A DNA stretch of 29,320 nt. Origin: Nemertoderma westbladi. Its lineage: Eukaryota > Xenacoelomorpha > Nemertodermatida > Nemertodermatidae. The notes under the pieces are model-generated. The model saw only the letters and a program-made list of their open reading frames with translations, did no database searches and was not told the DNA's origin. A program made the position numbers and the translations under genes. Shown here piece after piece: positions 21,446 through 29,320 of the stretch (position 1 is the stretch's first letter; every line of letters starts with the position of its first letter). Location of the stretch: assembly GCA_032718475.1 (NCBI GenBank), contig JAUCBJ010000762.1, positions 5,001 to 34,320 of the forward strand. Direction: 5' to 3'.

Positions 21446-21951
21446 CGGAGCCCTAAGAGGACATGAAATCATCGTTTTTTTTACTAATATAAATATATAT
21501 TAAGTTAGAAGACACATGCCGCTAACTCAATATATTGAGTTAGCGAGCACGTGTCTTCTAACTCAATATATTGAGTTAGCGGACATGTGTCTTCTAACTT
21601 AATATATTGAGTTTGCGGGCATGTCTTCTAACTCAATATATTGAGTTTGCGGGCATGTCTTCTAACTCAAAATATATTGAGTTAGCGGACATGTGTCTTC
21701 TAACTTAATATATTGAGTTAGCGAGCATGTGTCTTCTAACTCAAAATATATTGAGTTAGCGGACATGTGTCTTCTAACTTAATATATTGAGTTAGCGAGC
21801 ATGTGTCTTCTAACTCAATATATTGAGTTAGCGGACGTGTCTTCTAACTTAATATATTGAGTTAGCGGACATGTGTCTTCTAACTCGATATATTGAGTTA
21901 GCGGACATCTATAAGAAAAACCGAGGATTTCATGTCCTCTTAGGGGCTCTG
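21446..21951. mobile_element. MITE-like element with terminal inverted repeats and TA flanks
   Basis: The left end CGGAGCCCTAAGAGGACATG (from 21446) mirrors the right end, read from 21951 as CAGAGCCCCTAAGAGGACAT, and both continue into GAAATC and a T-rich run. The arms are about 35 bp and differ by a few bases. TA stands on both sides (21444-21445 and 21952-21953), which fits a TA target duplication as made by Tc1/mariner-type transposases. There is no transposase gene; the interior is a palindromic tandem array. It is presumed non-autonomous. Confidence 0.8.
21504..21906. repeat. Tandem array of palindromic 34-38-bp units
   Basis: About eleven units follow each other at intervals of 34, 36 or 38 bases. 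Most contain the perfect palindrome TAACTCAATATATTGAGTTA or a near copy, joined by GCGGACATGTGTCTTC-type linkers. The first unit forms a longer palindrome, 21504-21562, with arms GTTAGAAGACAC and GTGTCTTCTAAC. Confidence 0.9.
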
Positions 21952-21961
21952 TATTATTATT

Positions 21962-22429
21962 TTACACTTTCCATAAAATTTCCCGAAAATACCTCTTCTG
22001 CATGGCACTGTTGCCCCGCTTTAACCTATTAATCTTTAGTTCCAGTTGGCGAATCTCTTTCAATCGCTGCATACAATTCTTCCTCCTACGCAACCTCCCG
22101 GTAATATGTATTAATATGAGGTTCCTCTCCTTTATTCTTTTTATTGTGACTGTTGCGTGTGCTCGGGCGCGGCACCGTCTTTCCTGACGTTTCATTGAAT
22201 CAATTTTTCTTTTCTCGGCTCTTTTCTTTGTCTGATCTCTTGTTAACACAGCTTGTAAATCTTTCTCCCTCTTAAGTCGTTTACGTTCTGCGTCTTTAAC
22301 CCTCAAAGTTTTCCTAACATCTTCATAGTTCTCACTTTGTTTTTGCTTCTCTCTAAACCGCTCAACTCTCTCACGATTGAGCCGCAGCAGCTTTTCCCTC
22401 TTCCCAGCTCCATTCTCAGTGTCCTTCAT
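21962..22429 (-). CDS. Hypothetical very basic coiled-coil protein, possibly a partial gene
   Basis: This 155-codon frame starts with ATG at 22429. It is dominated by Lys, Arg and Glu with charged runs (REKLLRLNRERVERFREKQ) and ends in a heptad-like stretch (LKEIRQLELKINRLKR). The composition is far from that of random AT-rich DNA, which argues for real coding origin. A basic region followed by leucine-spaced heptads resembles a bZIP-like or nucleic-acid-binding coiled coil, but no family can be named. The stop lies only 8 bases from the TA flank of the MITE. A possible donor, AGAG/GTATTTT, lies at about 21993, so further exons could exist beyond the element. It might also be a gene of a mobile element. 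No signal peptide or membrane segment is seen. Confidence 0.45.
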   Translation of the reverse strand: MKDTENGAGKREKLLRLNRERVERFREKQKQSENYEDVRKTLRVKDAERKRLKREKDLQAVLTRDQTKKRAEKRKIDSMKRQERRCRARAHATVTIKRIKERNLILIHITGRLRRRKNCMQRLKEIRQLELKINRLKRGNSAMQKRYFREILWKV

Positions 22430-22813
22430 AATTAGTTATACATGTTATAGTGTCATTAAGTGAAGTAACTAGTAACTGAAGTAAATAAGTGTAGTTATTA
22501 CTTAACTATTATAGAGTATAACAATTACTTATATGATAAGACTACAATAAAAAAAAAGCAAACAGTTGGCCGAAGCCGGAGGTGACCCTAAGGTTCCTCC
22601 TTCCATAGCTGCAACCCGAAGGTTGGGGTTGGCGCTACTCCTATCCCACGATTTGATTGCAGATTTTTAACTGGTACTACAATAGTATCAGTTACCTAAT
22701 TATGTTGGGCTACTGCAGCATCTAATATACTTTCAGTCTTGCAGATTCAGTATTAGGTAAAATTATTCTGCTGTCAGGAGGCATTAGAGTTCTGTAGTCT
22801 GGATGATATATTT
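22430..22813. other. Spacer with an A-run and a G/C-rich patch
   Basis: At 22548-22660 a run of A is followed by CCGAAGCCGGAGGTGACCC and ACCCGAAGGTTGGGGTTGGC. This patch stands out from AT-rich surroundings and may be part of an old mobile element. No tRNA, rRNA or protein could be recognised in it. Confidence 0.35.
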
Positions 22814-23241
22814 CCATTACAACCCGGACTGTCCGCCCCTGTAATGATCCCAGAGCCATACATTACCAGGGGCGGACACCATTACAGTGCTGGACACAGT
22901 GATTGATTATTGTCTGTAAATAATTTGCAGTGTGGCTAACCTACAAATTTCCACCCCCTGAAAGCGCTGAGAAATACGAATCTGGCAGTATCTTTACTAA
23001 CTCTTATCAGTAATTCTATCACTTTCAAATAGGCAATGTCTGACCATTACAGGGGCCTGACAAAGTGATTGTCACATATACCTTGGTCTACTTAGAAGAC
23101 GATTACTTGTACGGAAATTAATCAAATGCGATGAAATTTTAACATGGTCATCCTGAGAAAATTTCCTTTCAAATGAATATTAACTTTTAGGATTGCTCTT
23201 AAAAAGTTAACATGAAATGAGCACCATTACAGGGTCGGACA
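22814..23241. repeat. Cluster of CCATTACA...GGAC motifs
   Basis: Motifs of the type CCATTACAGGGGCGGACA begin at 22814, 22880, 23044 and 23224. An inverted pair, GTCCGCCCCTGTAATG (22831-22846) and CATTACCAGGGGCGGAC (22861-22877), forms a hairpin. Several are followed by AGTGATTG. Repeats of this kind near element ends are usual in hAT- or CACTA-type transposons, but no ends or transposase are visible. Confidence 0.55.
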
Positions 23242-24435
23242 TAAAAATCAGAAAAGTGTAGGACACGATGTTAAATGCAGCTGAACGACACCAACTACAT
23301 TGTATGTATACAAATACTGCTGAAAACGAATCTCCATTTATCCAGCTTTTTAACTATATGTTGGTTTACTGGATATGACCTTGGGTTGGAATTTTATAAC
23401 AGTTTGTTCTACTAGCACTTTGGACCTGGGACATGTGAAACTGTCATTTTGACCATGTTTTTGGCCATATTATGTTCTGCTACGGGAAGACATGATGTCT
23501 GTTTGAGCTGAAATTAACTGTACAGAATCTATGCTTCAGCAGCTTCCATTGAAGCCATCAACCACTTTCTAGAACCGCCATAAACAGAAGTTATGGCTTC
23601 AGGACACCCGTTTGGCCAGCCAATTTTGGTGAGAATGGCCCAGCAGGATATTTATATTCGAAATTAAAACATACAATAACAAAGTAAAAAGAAAACTAAA
23701 ATTGAGGCAGGAATTAAAAAGAGACACTAAGTGAACTGGGTCGGAAATAAAAATATTAAAAGGGGCCTAGAGTTAAGATACGTTGTGGGTCGTATTTATT
23801 CGAGTAAATCGAAAAGCCCGTCAGAGTTACTAGAGTCCACAGTTCCCAGGATAGATGCGGCGTTTACCCATCGGTTTTTAATAAAACCGTATACGTGATT
23901 ATTAGGTCTTACATCTTATTATCTATGCAAAACCCGTAAGTCTTGTTGACTTTACGTTTTTTGCATAAATTTAAGTAGATAATTAGATAGAGCGCATTTT
24001 TTAGACCCAAAAAAGTGCAAATGTCAATTTTGGAAAAATGCGACTCATTGCACGGCAGAATTACTCTTGAGCATTCTTTATAACAGACCTTCGCGCAGCA
24101 CGCGGTTAACGGTCTCATCTGCGCGAGGCGAATTCAGGCTTGGCGCTGAACCGACAGCCTATCCGACATCTTTGTAGATAATTAATAGGAACAAAGTTTA
24201 CAAGTAAAGTTTAATTCCAAATTACACATTTTTCAATATTAATTTCGCCCCAAACGGGATCCCAACGGACATCACGGAACGGCACCCAATTAATACTATG
24301 ATGTGTACCTCAACCAAAGTGTAATATATCAATGTTAACAATTACCGGTACATGGACTTTGAACATCCAAATCTTTATGGGACAGTAAGATAAATTACAA
24401 TATTTTTTTCGTCTTAAATAAGTTTCCGTTCGAAG
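23242..24435. other. Non-coding stretch, no gene recognised
   Basis: Unremarkable AT-rich DNA apart from a short hairpin at 23926-23965. The 69-codon frame at 23909-24118 (minus) overlaps that hairpin and shows no motif. Confidence 0.5.
23926..23965. repeat. Short hairpin with 5-base loop
   Basis: TGCAAAACCCGTAAGTC faces GACTTTACGTTTTTTGCA across the loop TTGTT, with two mismatches and one bulge. TTATCTA (23919-23925) and TAGATAA (23976-23982) can extend the stem after an internal loop. It is too short to call a microRNA precursor. Confidence 0.5.
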
Positions 24436-24441
24436 TTTATT
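24436..24441 (-). terminator. Candidate poly(A) signal for the SLC2-family gene
   Basis: TTTATT on the plus strand reads AATAAA on the minus strand, about 100 bases after the transporter stop codon. Confidence 0.5.
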
Positions 24442-24541
24442 TTTGTTTGTTTTTGGTATTATTACCCTTTATACAGTATTATGTGGAAATTAAATAAGTG
24501 ACATCAAGTGAGACGTGCCGTTACCGAGAAATAGTTGATCT

Positions 24542-26017
24542 TTATAGTGTAGCGGTCTTACGTTTATGGCTAAACCGAAACAGTGGCTTCTGAAATATTT
24601 CTTCTATCTCTTCTAGAGTTCGACCTTTAGTTTCAGGTAAAAATAAATAGACGTACAAACAACCTGCAGCGCCAAGGGCTGCATATAGGGCAAACGCACC
24701 ACCAAGGCCAATGGCATTCTTAAGTGTTATAAAGGTGCTTGTTAGTAGCATATTAGTCAACCAATGAATACTGGTTGCTATGGAGTTTCCTGCGCTACTC
24801 GCCCACATCGGAAATACTTCAGAGTTGATCGCCCACGGTACAGGAGCTAAACCAAATCCAAAGAATGTGGCGTAGGTTGTGAGACCGGTCAGTAGAAGAT
24901 ATGTATAGACGCTAATGGTCGTTTGATTGAAGACCTCATTGAAGCAATCCAAATCGGCGAATTGGCATTGGCCTGCCTTGTATTTGGGGTCGCGTTCTAG
25001 AAGGTATTGTGAAACAGACATTAACGCAGCGCTTAACCAAACGCCCGTGAGACCAATCAGTAACAGAGGCCGCCTACCAATAGAATCCATTAGTGAAATT
25101 CCTATAATTAAGGCAATACCGCTTATAATTAGGATGGGTATTGGCAATCGTATAGACCAATCAGATGACATTCCAACTGTTAGCATTATTGGTATCATAA
25201 AATGGGTTATAGCGGTAATTCCGATGGAATTGTATATAAATTGTATGGCACAACTCGTGATCAGAGCCCGTTGTGCTGGTTTGTATAATATTATATCAAA
25301 GAAACCGCCTTGCTGTGAAGAGTTAATGTTCTCTAGCATTTTGTCGATGTCATCGTCGACGTCTTCTTTATTGACATATTTTCTTAGCACAACAGTTGCC
25401 TCATCTCTCCTGCCCTTCATTAACAGGAACCGGGGGCTTTCTGCCATGAATATAAATCCCACAAACTGAATCGCAGCTGGGACTGCCCCTAGGCCAATCA
25501 TTATTCGCCAACCATATTCTTTATCCTGCAGTCCTGCTGTAACCAATGCGGACGTAATGAATCCCAGTACGACAGTCACCTGTTTGGCCCCTACTAAACG
25601 ACCTCGCAACAAAGGAGGCGACACTTCTGCGACATAAATATGGATGGTAGCCGAGCCCAGACCTAGGCCTACCCCTGATACACAACGACCTATGATAATA
25701 ATGGCAACACCATTTGCGATAGATATAGTGATTGGGCCTAAGCAGAAAGCCACCGCAGATAAAAGCATTACAGGACGTCTCCCTAGAATGTTGTTGAGTT
25801 TGCCACCAACTAGTGCGGCTACAATTGCCATCACTATAGTTGAACTCACTACAAAGGAGTAAGCTGCAGTTGACATTGGGTATGTGTTGTTAATGCTGAC
25901 AGCACCCCCTGACATGATTCCAGAATTGTATCCCATCATAAAACCAGTTAATGTTGCCAACCCAGATATGGCGTAGACTCTAAATGCGATATTAGATTTA
26001 GTTTCATCTTCAGCCAT
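24542..26017 (-). CDS. Intronless SLC2/GLUT-family sugar or polyol transporter
   Basis: A 491-residue major facilitator protein with the expected twelve membrane helices and inside ends. SLC2 signatures in order: TM1 GYNSGIMSG (Asn31), GRRP 79-82, GR 110-111, YVAEVSPPLLRGR 128-140, AESPRF 192-197 (usual PESPR), DSIGRRP 311-317, PVPWAINSEVFP 392-403 and PETKG 461-465. The TM10 segment and the C-terminal part (GAFALYA...PETKGRTLEEIEEIF) most resemble the proton/myo-inositol transporter SLC2A13, but the long extracellular Cys loop of that protein is reduced here to about 25 residues with two Cys. The TM7 motif QxxxQQLSGIN is altered to QFIYNSIGIT. TM1 has Asn rather than the Asp of proton-coupled relatives. 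An in-frame TAA lies three codons before the ATG, whose context AAAATGG is favourable. No intron is needed. The substrate is unknown. Confidence 0.9.
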   Translation of the reverse strand: MAEDETKSNIAFRVYAISGLATLTGFMMGYNSGIMSGGAVSINNTYPMSTAAYSFVVSSTIVMAIVAALVGGKLNNILGRRPVMLLSAVAFCLGPITISIANGVAIIIIGRCVSGVGLGLGSATIHIYVAEVSPPLLRGRLVGAKQVTVVLGFITSALVTAGLQDKEYGWRIMIGLGAVPAAIQFVGFIFMAESPRFLLMKGRRDEATVVLRKYVNKEDVDDDIDKMLENINSSQQGGFFDIILYKPAQRALITSCAIQFIYNSIGITAITHFMIPIMLTVGMSSDWSIRLPIPILIISGIALIIGISLMDSIGRRPLLLIGLTGVWLSAALMSVSQYLLERDPKYKAGQCQFADLDCFNEVFNQTTISVYTYLLLTGLTTYATFFGFGLAPVPWAINSEVFPMWASSAGNSIATSIHWLTNMLLTSTFITLKNAIGLGGAFALYAALGAAGCLYVYLFLPETKGRTLEEIEEIFQKPLFRFSHKRKTATL

Positions 26018-26841
26018 TTTTATTTACGAAATTTATTAATATTTTACGGCTGTACACTTATAATGAATGTGTTTGTAATCCACTCGTCATAAATTAATTC
26101 GCTTTTACATGTATAGTCCAGAAGTTACTGTTGTCTGTACGGGTGGTTTACAGCCACCACCTCTATTGGCAACATTGAAACATTACGCTGCATCTTCCAC
26201 TGGAATAGGATAGTATGTAAATAAGTACTTTATATAACAAATTTTTGACAAAATCGTGACGTTTACACCACGCTTGTTAGATAATAATAGGTATGATGTT
26301 ACTTATTTGCTGGGTACTGTATACTAATATCGTCAACATTATGATTTTGCTTGCTTCAATAGGTGTTCTATGTGGCGGTATTCTACTAATTAGATATGTA
26401 TTTAATTACGGGTGGTATAACCCATCACATCTCCGTATATCAATATTTCTTGTAGTAAGTATTATAGCCAGCATTAACAAACTAAACACACTGTTCAGCA
26501 GGGGTTCTCGGTGTTACACTTATACCCACTTAGCAATGATATTAGGTTCGTGCCGGTTAATATAACAACTCGTATTATTTCCGTGGTAATGTAGGAATTA
26601 TGGCAGATAAGTTAATTCGTGTTGTCAGGGCCTTCTTTATGACTGCAGATACGCCGGTCTACAGTGGACCACAAGTTCGCAAAATCTGATATATTTTGTT
26701 AGGTTTTGGCTTTTACTTAATTAAAATTAAGTACAAATTCAATAGCTAAATACGGCAGCGCAAATAATGTAAAAGAAGTGAGAATAATGTAAATGGAGTG
26801 ATGAATGGGAGATTATTTTAGGCTCATTAAGCCAAGGAATG
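26018..26841. other. Spacer upstream of the transporter
   Basis: It should contain the transporter promoter on the minus strand. The only frame of note is 26293-26565 (plus, listed separately). Confidence 0.45.
26293..26565 (+). CDS. Doubtful small hydrophobic ORF
   Basis: This 90-codon frame starts with ATG. It would encode two or three hydrophobic stretches (for example IMILLASIGVLCGGILLI) that could cross a membrane. No family is recognised. AT-rich DNA easily gives such Ile/Leu-rich frames, so this may be chance. Confidence 0.15.
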   Translation: MMLLICWVLYTNIVNIMILLASIGVLCGGILLIRYVFNYGWYNPSHLRISIFLVVSIIASINKLNTLFSRGSRCYTYTHLAMILGSCRLI

Positions 26842-26879
26842 CCGGTGTACAAGGCTGAGATAAGAGTTGTCTCAGCCTG

Positions 26880-26979
26880 GGCTGAGAACACTCCCCTTAG
26901 GCTGAGATGACTCCCCTTAGGCTGAAATGACTCCCCTTAGGCCGAGATGACTCCCCTTAGGCTGAGATGACTCCCCTAA
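26880..26979. repeat. Five tandem 20-bp units
   Basis: Units close to GGCTGAGATGACTCCCCTTA start at 26880, 26900, 26920, 26940 and 26960. The first differs (AGAACAC). The same bases appear inverted in the right arm near 27160-27176. Confidence 0.9.
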
Positions 26980-27050
26980 TTAAGTTATAGTTCATATCCG
27001 TACCTGTGTTATTTTCGTATATTGCAAAAATAAGACTGAAACCTATGTTA

Positions 27051-27116
27051 TTGAGATTTCGTTTATTGTTTTGGTTAGAAAAGCCCGCCACTGTAACCTG
27101 CTCCTTTCCGTTAATT
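27051..27116 (+). repeat. Dispersed repeat family, copy F
   Basis: It carries TTTCGTTTATTGTTTTGGTT exactly, then AGAAAAGCCCGCCACTG, TAACCTGCTCCTTTCCG and TTAATTAAG. It is the best-preserved copy and lies between the arms of an inverted-repeat element. Confidence 0.8.
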
Positions 27117-27412
27117 AAGAAATCTAGGGAGAAAACTGGGGAGTGTTCTCAGCCTAGGCTGAGAGACTGGGGAGTCATATTTGACGGGGAGTTATCTCTA
27201 CCTGATACACCGGTTCACCACCATGGGTGATCTTCCACAGTAAACCCTTCCACTTTGTTTCCAAAGTTGCTTTGGTAAATGGAGTGATAATAATGTAGTT
27301 GATTGCTTAATAGGCGAGTCAATCTAGCCGAAAAAGGGGCTCAACCCATAACAAATTCGCAATTCATCAAAACCAATTTTTTTGTATTCTACATTACCTT
27401 AACATTAATACC

Positions 27413-28227
27413 CCCAAAAAAGTCTATAAAAATATATTATGCGGATCACCTTCAATTTCCTGTTTCTTTCCTTAGCAACATGGATTTTACATAGCAACAA
27501 GGGGTCTATTGGTTGGATTTTCTCGAAATTTGGTACAGACAAACTTTACTCTAATGACTATCGATTGACTGAAGTATGCACTTCTAGATAGTTACCAATT
27601 TAGTTTCCAGAGCAACGGAAATTTGTGTAATAATGTAACCATTTTAAATAGCAATTTTGCTGGTACAATATAAGGACCTTATTTACACAACTTCTCTACT
27701 AAACGGGTGGATGTAACCTCGCCCATCGGATTTATCGACCTCAAAAACCCTTATCACCAAAAAATTTATTTGTTATAAGATAAACTATTGTAGTTTTCAT
27801 ACTAAAACAAATAAATAAATTACACCTAAAATCAATAGAGCAATCATAATTTAATTATGTGAAAAATCTTCACTAACATTAATGGAAATTATGGAATTTC
27901 CTTGCAGTGGAATTGTATAATTTTTTTACAACGGTTACCTTAATATATCGTGAAGTTTTTGATATATTTAAAAATTGGATGCGACTTCTAGTTTCCGAGA
28001 TATAGCAATTAGCCAATTAATATGTAACACGCCAGTGTAAATATTACTAAATTCCCATTAAATCACAGCTTATTGTGAAATTAATTAAATTATTCTGGAA
28101 CATCACCAATTTGCTACTTACTTTTCTCTACTGTTCCTTTTGTTTGGCCTGTGTTATGCAAATTTACGCAGAATTTCCATGAATAAACATATGATCCGCA
28201 AAATAAAATTTTATAGACTTTTTTTGG
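27413..28227. mobile_element. 815-bp element with 36-bp terminal inverted repeats
   Basis: The left arm 27413-27448 (CCCAAAAAAGTCTATAAAA ... GCGGATCA) mirrors the right arm 28192-28227 (TGATCCGC ... TTTTATAGACTTTTTTTGG) with a few changes. The interior is AT-rich without a gene. The right end lies about ten bases before the reverse transcriptase relic begins, so the element may have inserted into, or beside, that relic. No clear target duplication is visible. Confidence 0.65.
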
Positions 28228-28237
28228 TCAATAACAG

Positions 28238-29188
28238 GGTAAACTCTCACCAGATGGTGAAACTGAGTTTTTCTCAATCCTGGCTGGCGTACTGCAAGGT
28301 GACACATTAGCACCATTACTATTTGTAATTGTGCTGGATTACGCAATGAGGACGGCCACAAAGGGTGAAGATCTGGGATTCACACTTCAAGAACGCAGAA
28401 GTAGTAGATATCCGGCAACCACAGTCACAGACACCGACTTTGCGGATGACATCGCCCTGCTCTCTAATACGCTAGCAGATGCACAGCTTCTACTAAATAA
28501 AGTGGAGAGGGCTGCTAAGGAGGTTGGATTGCATATAAATGCTACCAAGACCGAATTCATGACCTTTAATGTTGATGGAAACTTGACAACCATTGATAAT
28601 AATCAACTAAGGCTTTTTTAACTAATGACTTCCAGTACCTTGGATCATGGATAGAGAGTAGCAAAAAGGACATAGAAGTTAGGAAAGCAAAGGCTTGGGT
28701 AGCTCTATCAAAAATGGATACCATCTGGAAATCAGATCTCTCCAGGCACCTGAAGACTAAGTTCTTTCGAGCCACAGTGGAAAGTGTATTTTTATACGGG
28801 GGTGAGACCTGGACACTGACTAAATCACTTGAACAACGAATTGATGGTTGCTACACAAGACTACTAAGGGCAGCCCTAAACATCAGCTGGAGACAACACA
28901 TGACAAACGCCGAGCTTTATGGTACAATACCATCCTGTATCAACCACCCTCCGTGAACGCAGATTAAGATTCAGTGGGCACTGCTGGCGAAGTAAAGACG
29001 AGGTCATACCAGATCTACTTCTCTGGCAACCAACTCATGGAAAGCGTAGTCGTGGATGACCGGCCATAACATATATAGATCAACTTGAAAAGGATACTGA
29101 ACTTGGGAGAAACGAAATTGCGACAACTATGGAGAATCGGGAAGCCTGGAAGGATCTCATTTCCACTGTCCGAGTTCGCTCGACCTAG
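28238..29188 (+). pseudogene. Truncated, frameshifted non-LTR reverse transcriptase
   Basis: It starts inside the palm domain at LSPDGETEFFSILAGVLQGD. The catalytic FADD is present (TDTDFADDIALLSN), followed by GLHINATKTEFM, FQYLGSWIESS, VESVFLYGGETWTLT and a C-terminal HCWRS...HGKRSRG segment. This order is typical of RTE/BovB-like and related non-LTR elements of invertebrates. Three lesions are visible: a shift of frame in the T run near 28613-28618, another near 28936, and a TGA at 29057-29059. The 5' part, including any endonuclease, is missing. The natural stop TAG at 29186 runs into a TAG repeat, as expected of a simple-repeat 3' tail. It is inactive. Confidence 0.85.
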
Positions 29189-29200
29189 TAGTAGTAGTAA
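29186..29200 (+). repeat. Short TAG tract at the 3' end of the retroelement
   Basis: Four TAG triplets and a TAA begin at the stop codon. Non-LTR elements of the RTE type often end in short tandem repeats rather than poly(A). Confidence 0.6.
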
Positions 29201-29277
29201 CAAGGTAATATAGAATCTAATGTGGTTCGGATTGATTGCGAAATACTTATGGGTTTTTTGCTAGATTGACTCGACTA

Positions 29278-29312
29278 TAACTCCTTTCTATGGAAGGAGT
29301 TAAAATAATGTT
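29278..29312 (+). repeat. Hairpin repeat, copy 2
   Basis: TAACTCCTTTC and GGAAGGAGTTA form an 11-pair stem (one G-T) with a 3-base loop, followed by AAAATAATGTT as in the copy at 6759-6791. The element may continue beyond the window. Confidence 0.6.
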
Positions 29313-29320
29313 CGACAAAT

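Larger units (their letters stand above)
26842..27213. mobile_element. Inverted-repeat element with internal 20-bp tandem array
   Basis: CCGGTGTA (26842-26849) faces TACACCGG (27206-27213). Further in, CTCAGCCTGGGCTGAG (26871-26886) matches CTCAGCCTAGGCTGAG (27149-27164). GGCTGAGAACACTCCCC (26880-26896) is the exact reverse complement of 27138-27154. The interior holds five 20-bp units and copy F of the dispersed repeat. There is no gene inside. Exact ends are uncertain. Confidence 0.7.

Noticed and set aside
22548-22660. tRNA- or SINE-like head
   Set aside because: The G/C-rich patch next to an A-run has no clear box A/box B pair or cloverleaf that I could write down.
23926-23965. MicroRNA precursor
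   Set aside because: The stem is only about 17 pairs with a 5-base loop, shorter than animal precursors, and the outer extension is interrupted.
24927-25469. 180-codon plus-strand frame opposite the transporter
   Set aside because: It is antisense to the membrane-helix codons of the SLC2-family gene and has no motif of its own.

Overview
This window looks like nuclear DNA from an invertebrate animal. The genes are eukaryotic, with GT-AG introns and AATAAA signals. The protein-coding genes are animal-type, and the intergenic DNA is AT-rich and full of inverted repeats, satellites and decayed retroelements. The species cannot be named from what is visible. Coding genes are intron-poor for an animal: a 1212-residue coatomer alpha subunit sits in two coding exons, a serine carboxypeptidase in three, and a sugar transporter in one.

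Layout. 1-282: end of a TGG/TAG microsatellite running into a 41-base direct repeat. 1737-2135 (minus): fragment of a retroelement protein with a CCHC finger and RHN motif, cut off at its upstream side by a second TGG/TAG microsatellite (2136-2809). 3617-6372 (plus): a complete lysosomal Pro-X carboxypeptidase-like gene (PRCP, peptidase family S28). 6373-9792: a non-coding belt with several copies of an unnamed dispersed repeat, a tandem duplication, a palindrome and a foldback element. 9793-13875 (plus): COPA, the alpha subunit of the COPI coat. 14832-20575: a 5.7-kb minisatellite of about 229 units of exactly 25 bp. 21446-21951: a MITE-like element built of palindromic 34-38-bp units. 21962-22429 (minus): an unrecognised, very basic coiled-coil ORF. 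22814-23241: a cluster of short repeated motifs. 24542-26017 (minus): an intronless SLC2/GLUT-family transporter with an altered sugar-binding motif. 26842-27213 and 27413-28227: two inverted-repeat elements. 28238-29188 (plus): a truncated, broken reverse transcriptase of a non-LTR element ending in a short TAG tract.

The three recognised genes do not form a pathway. COPA works in Golgi-to-ER vesicle traffic, PRCP in the lysosome or secretory route, and the transporter in membrane solute uptake. They look like ordinary neighbours separated by mobile and satellite DNA. The strongest unexplained signals are the 25-bp array, which keeps perfect register with CpG-type variation and multi-unit duplicated blocks, the palindromic-unit MITE, the dispersed repeat family that recurs inside two separate foldback elements, and a short hairpin repeat whose two copies differ by a base-pair-preserving change.
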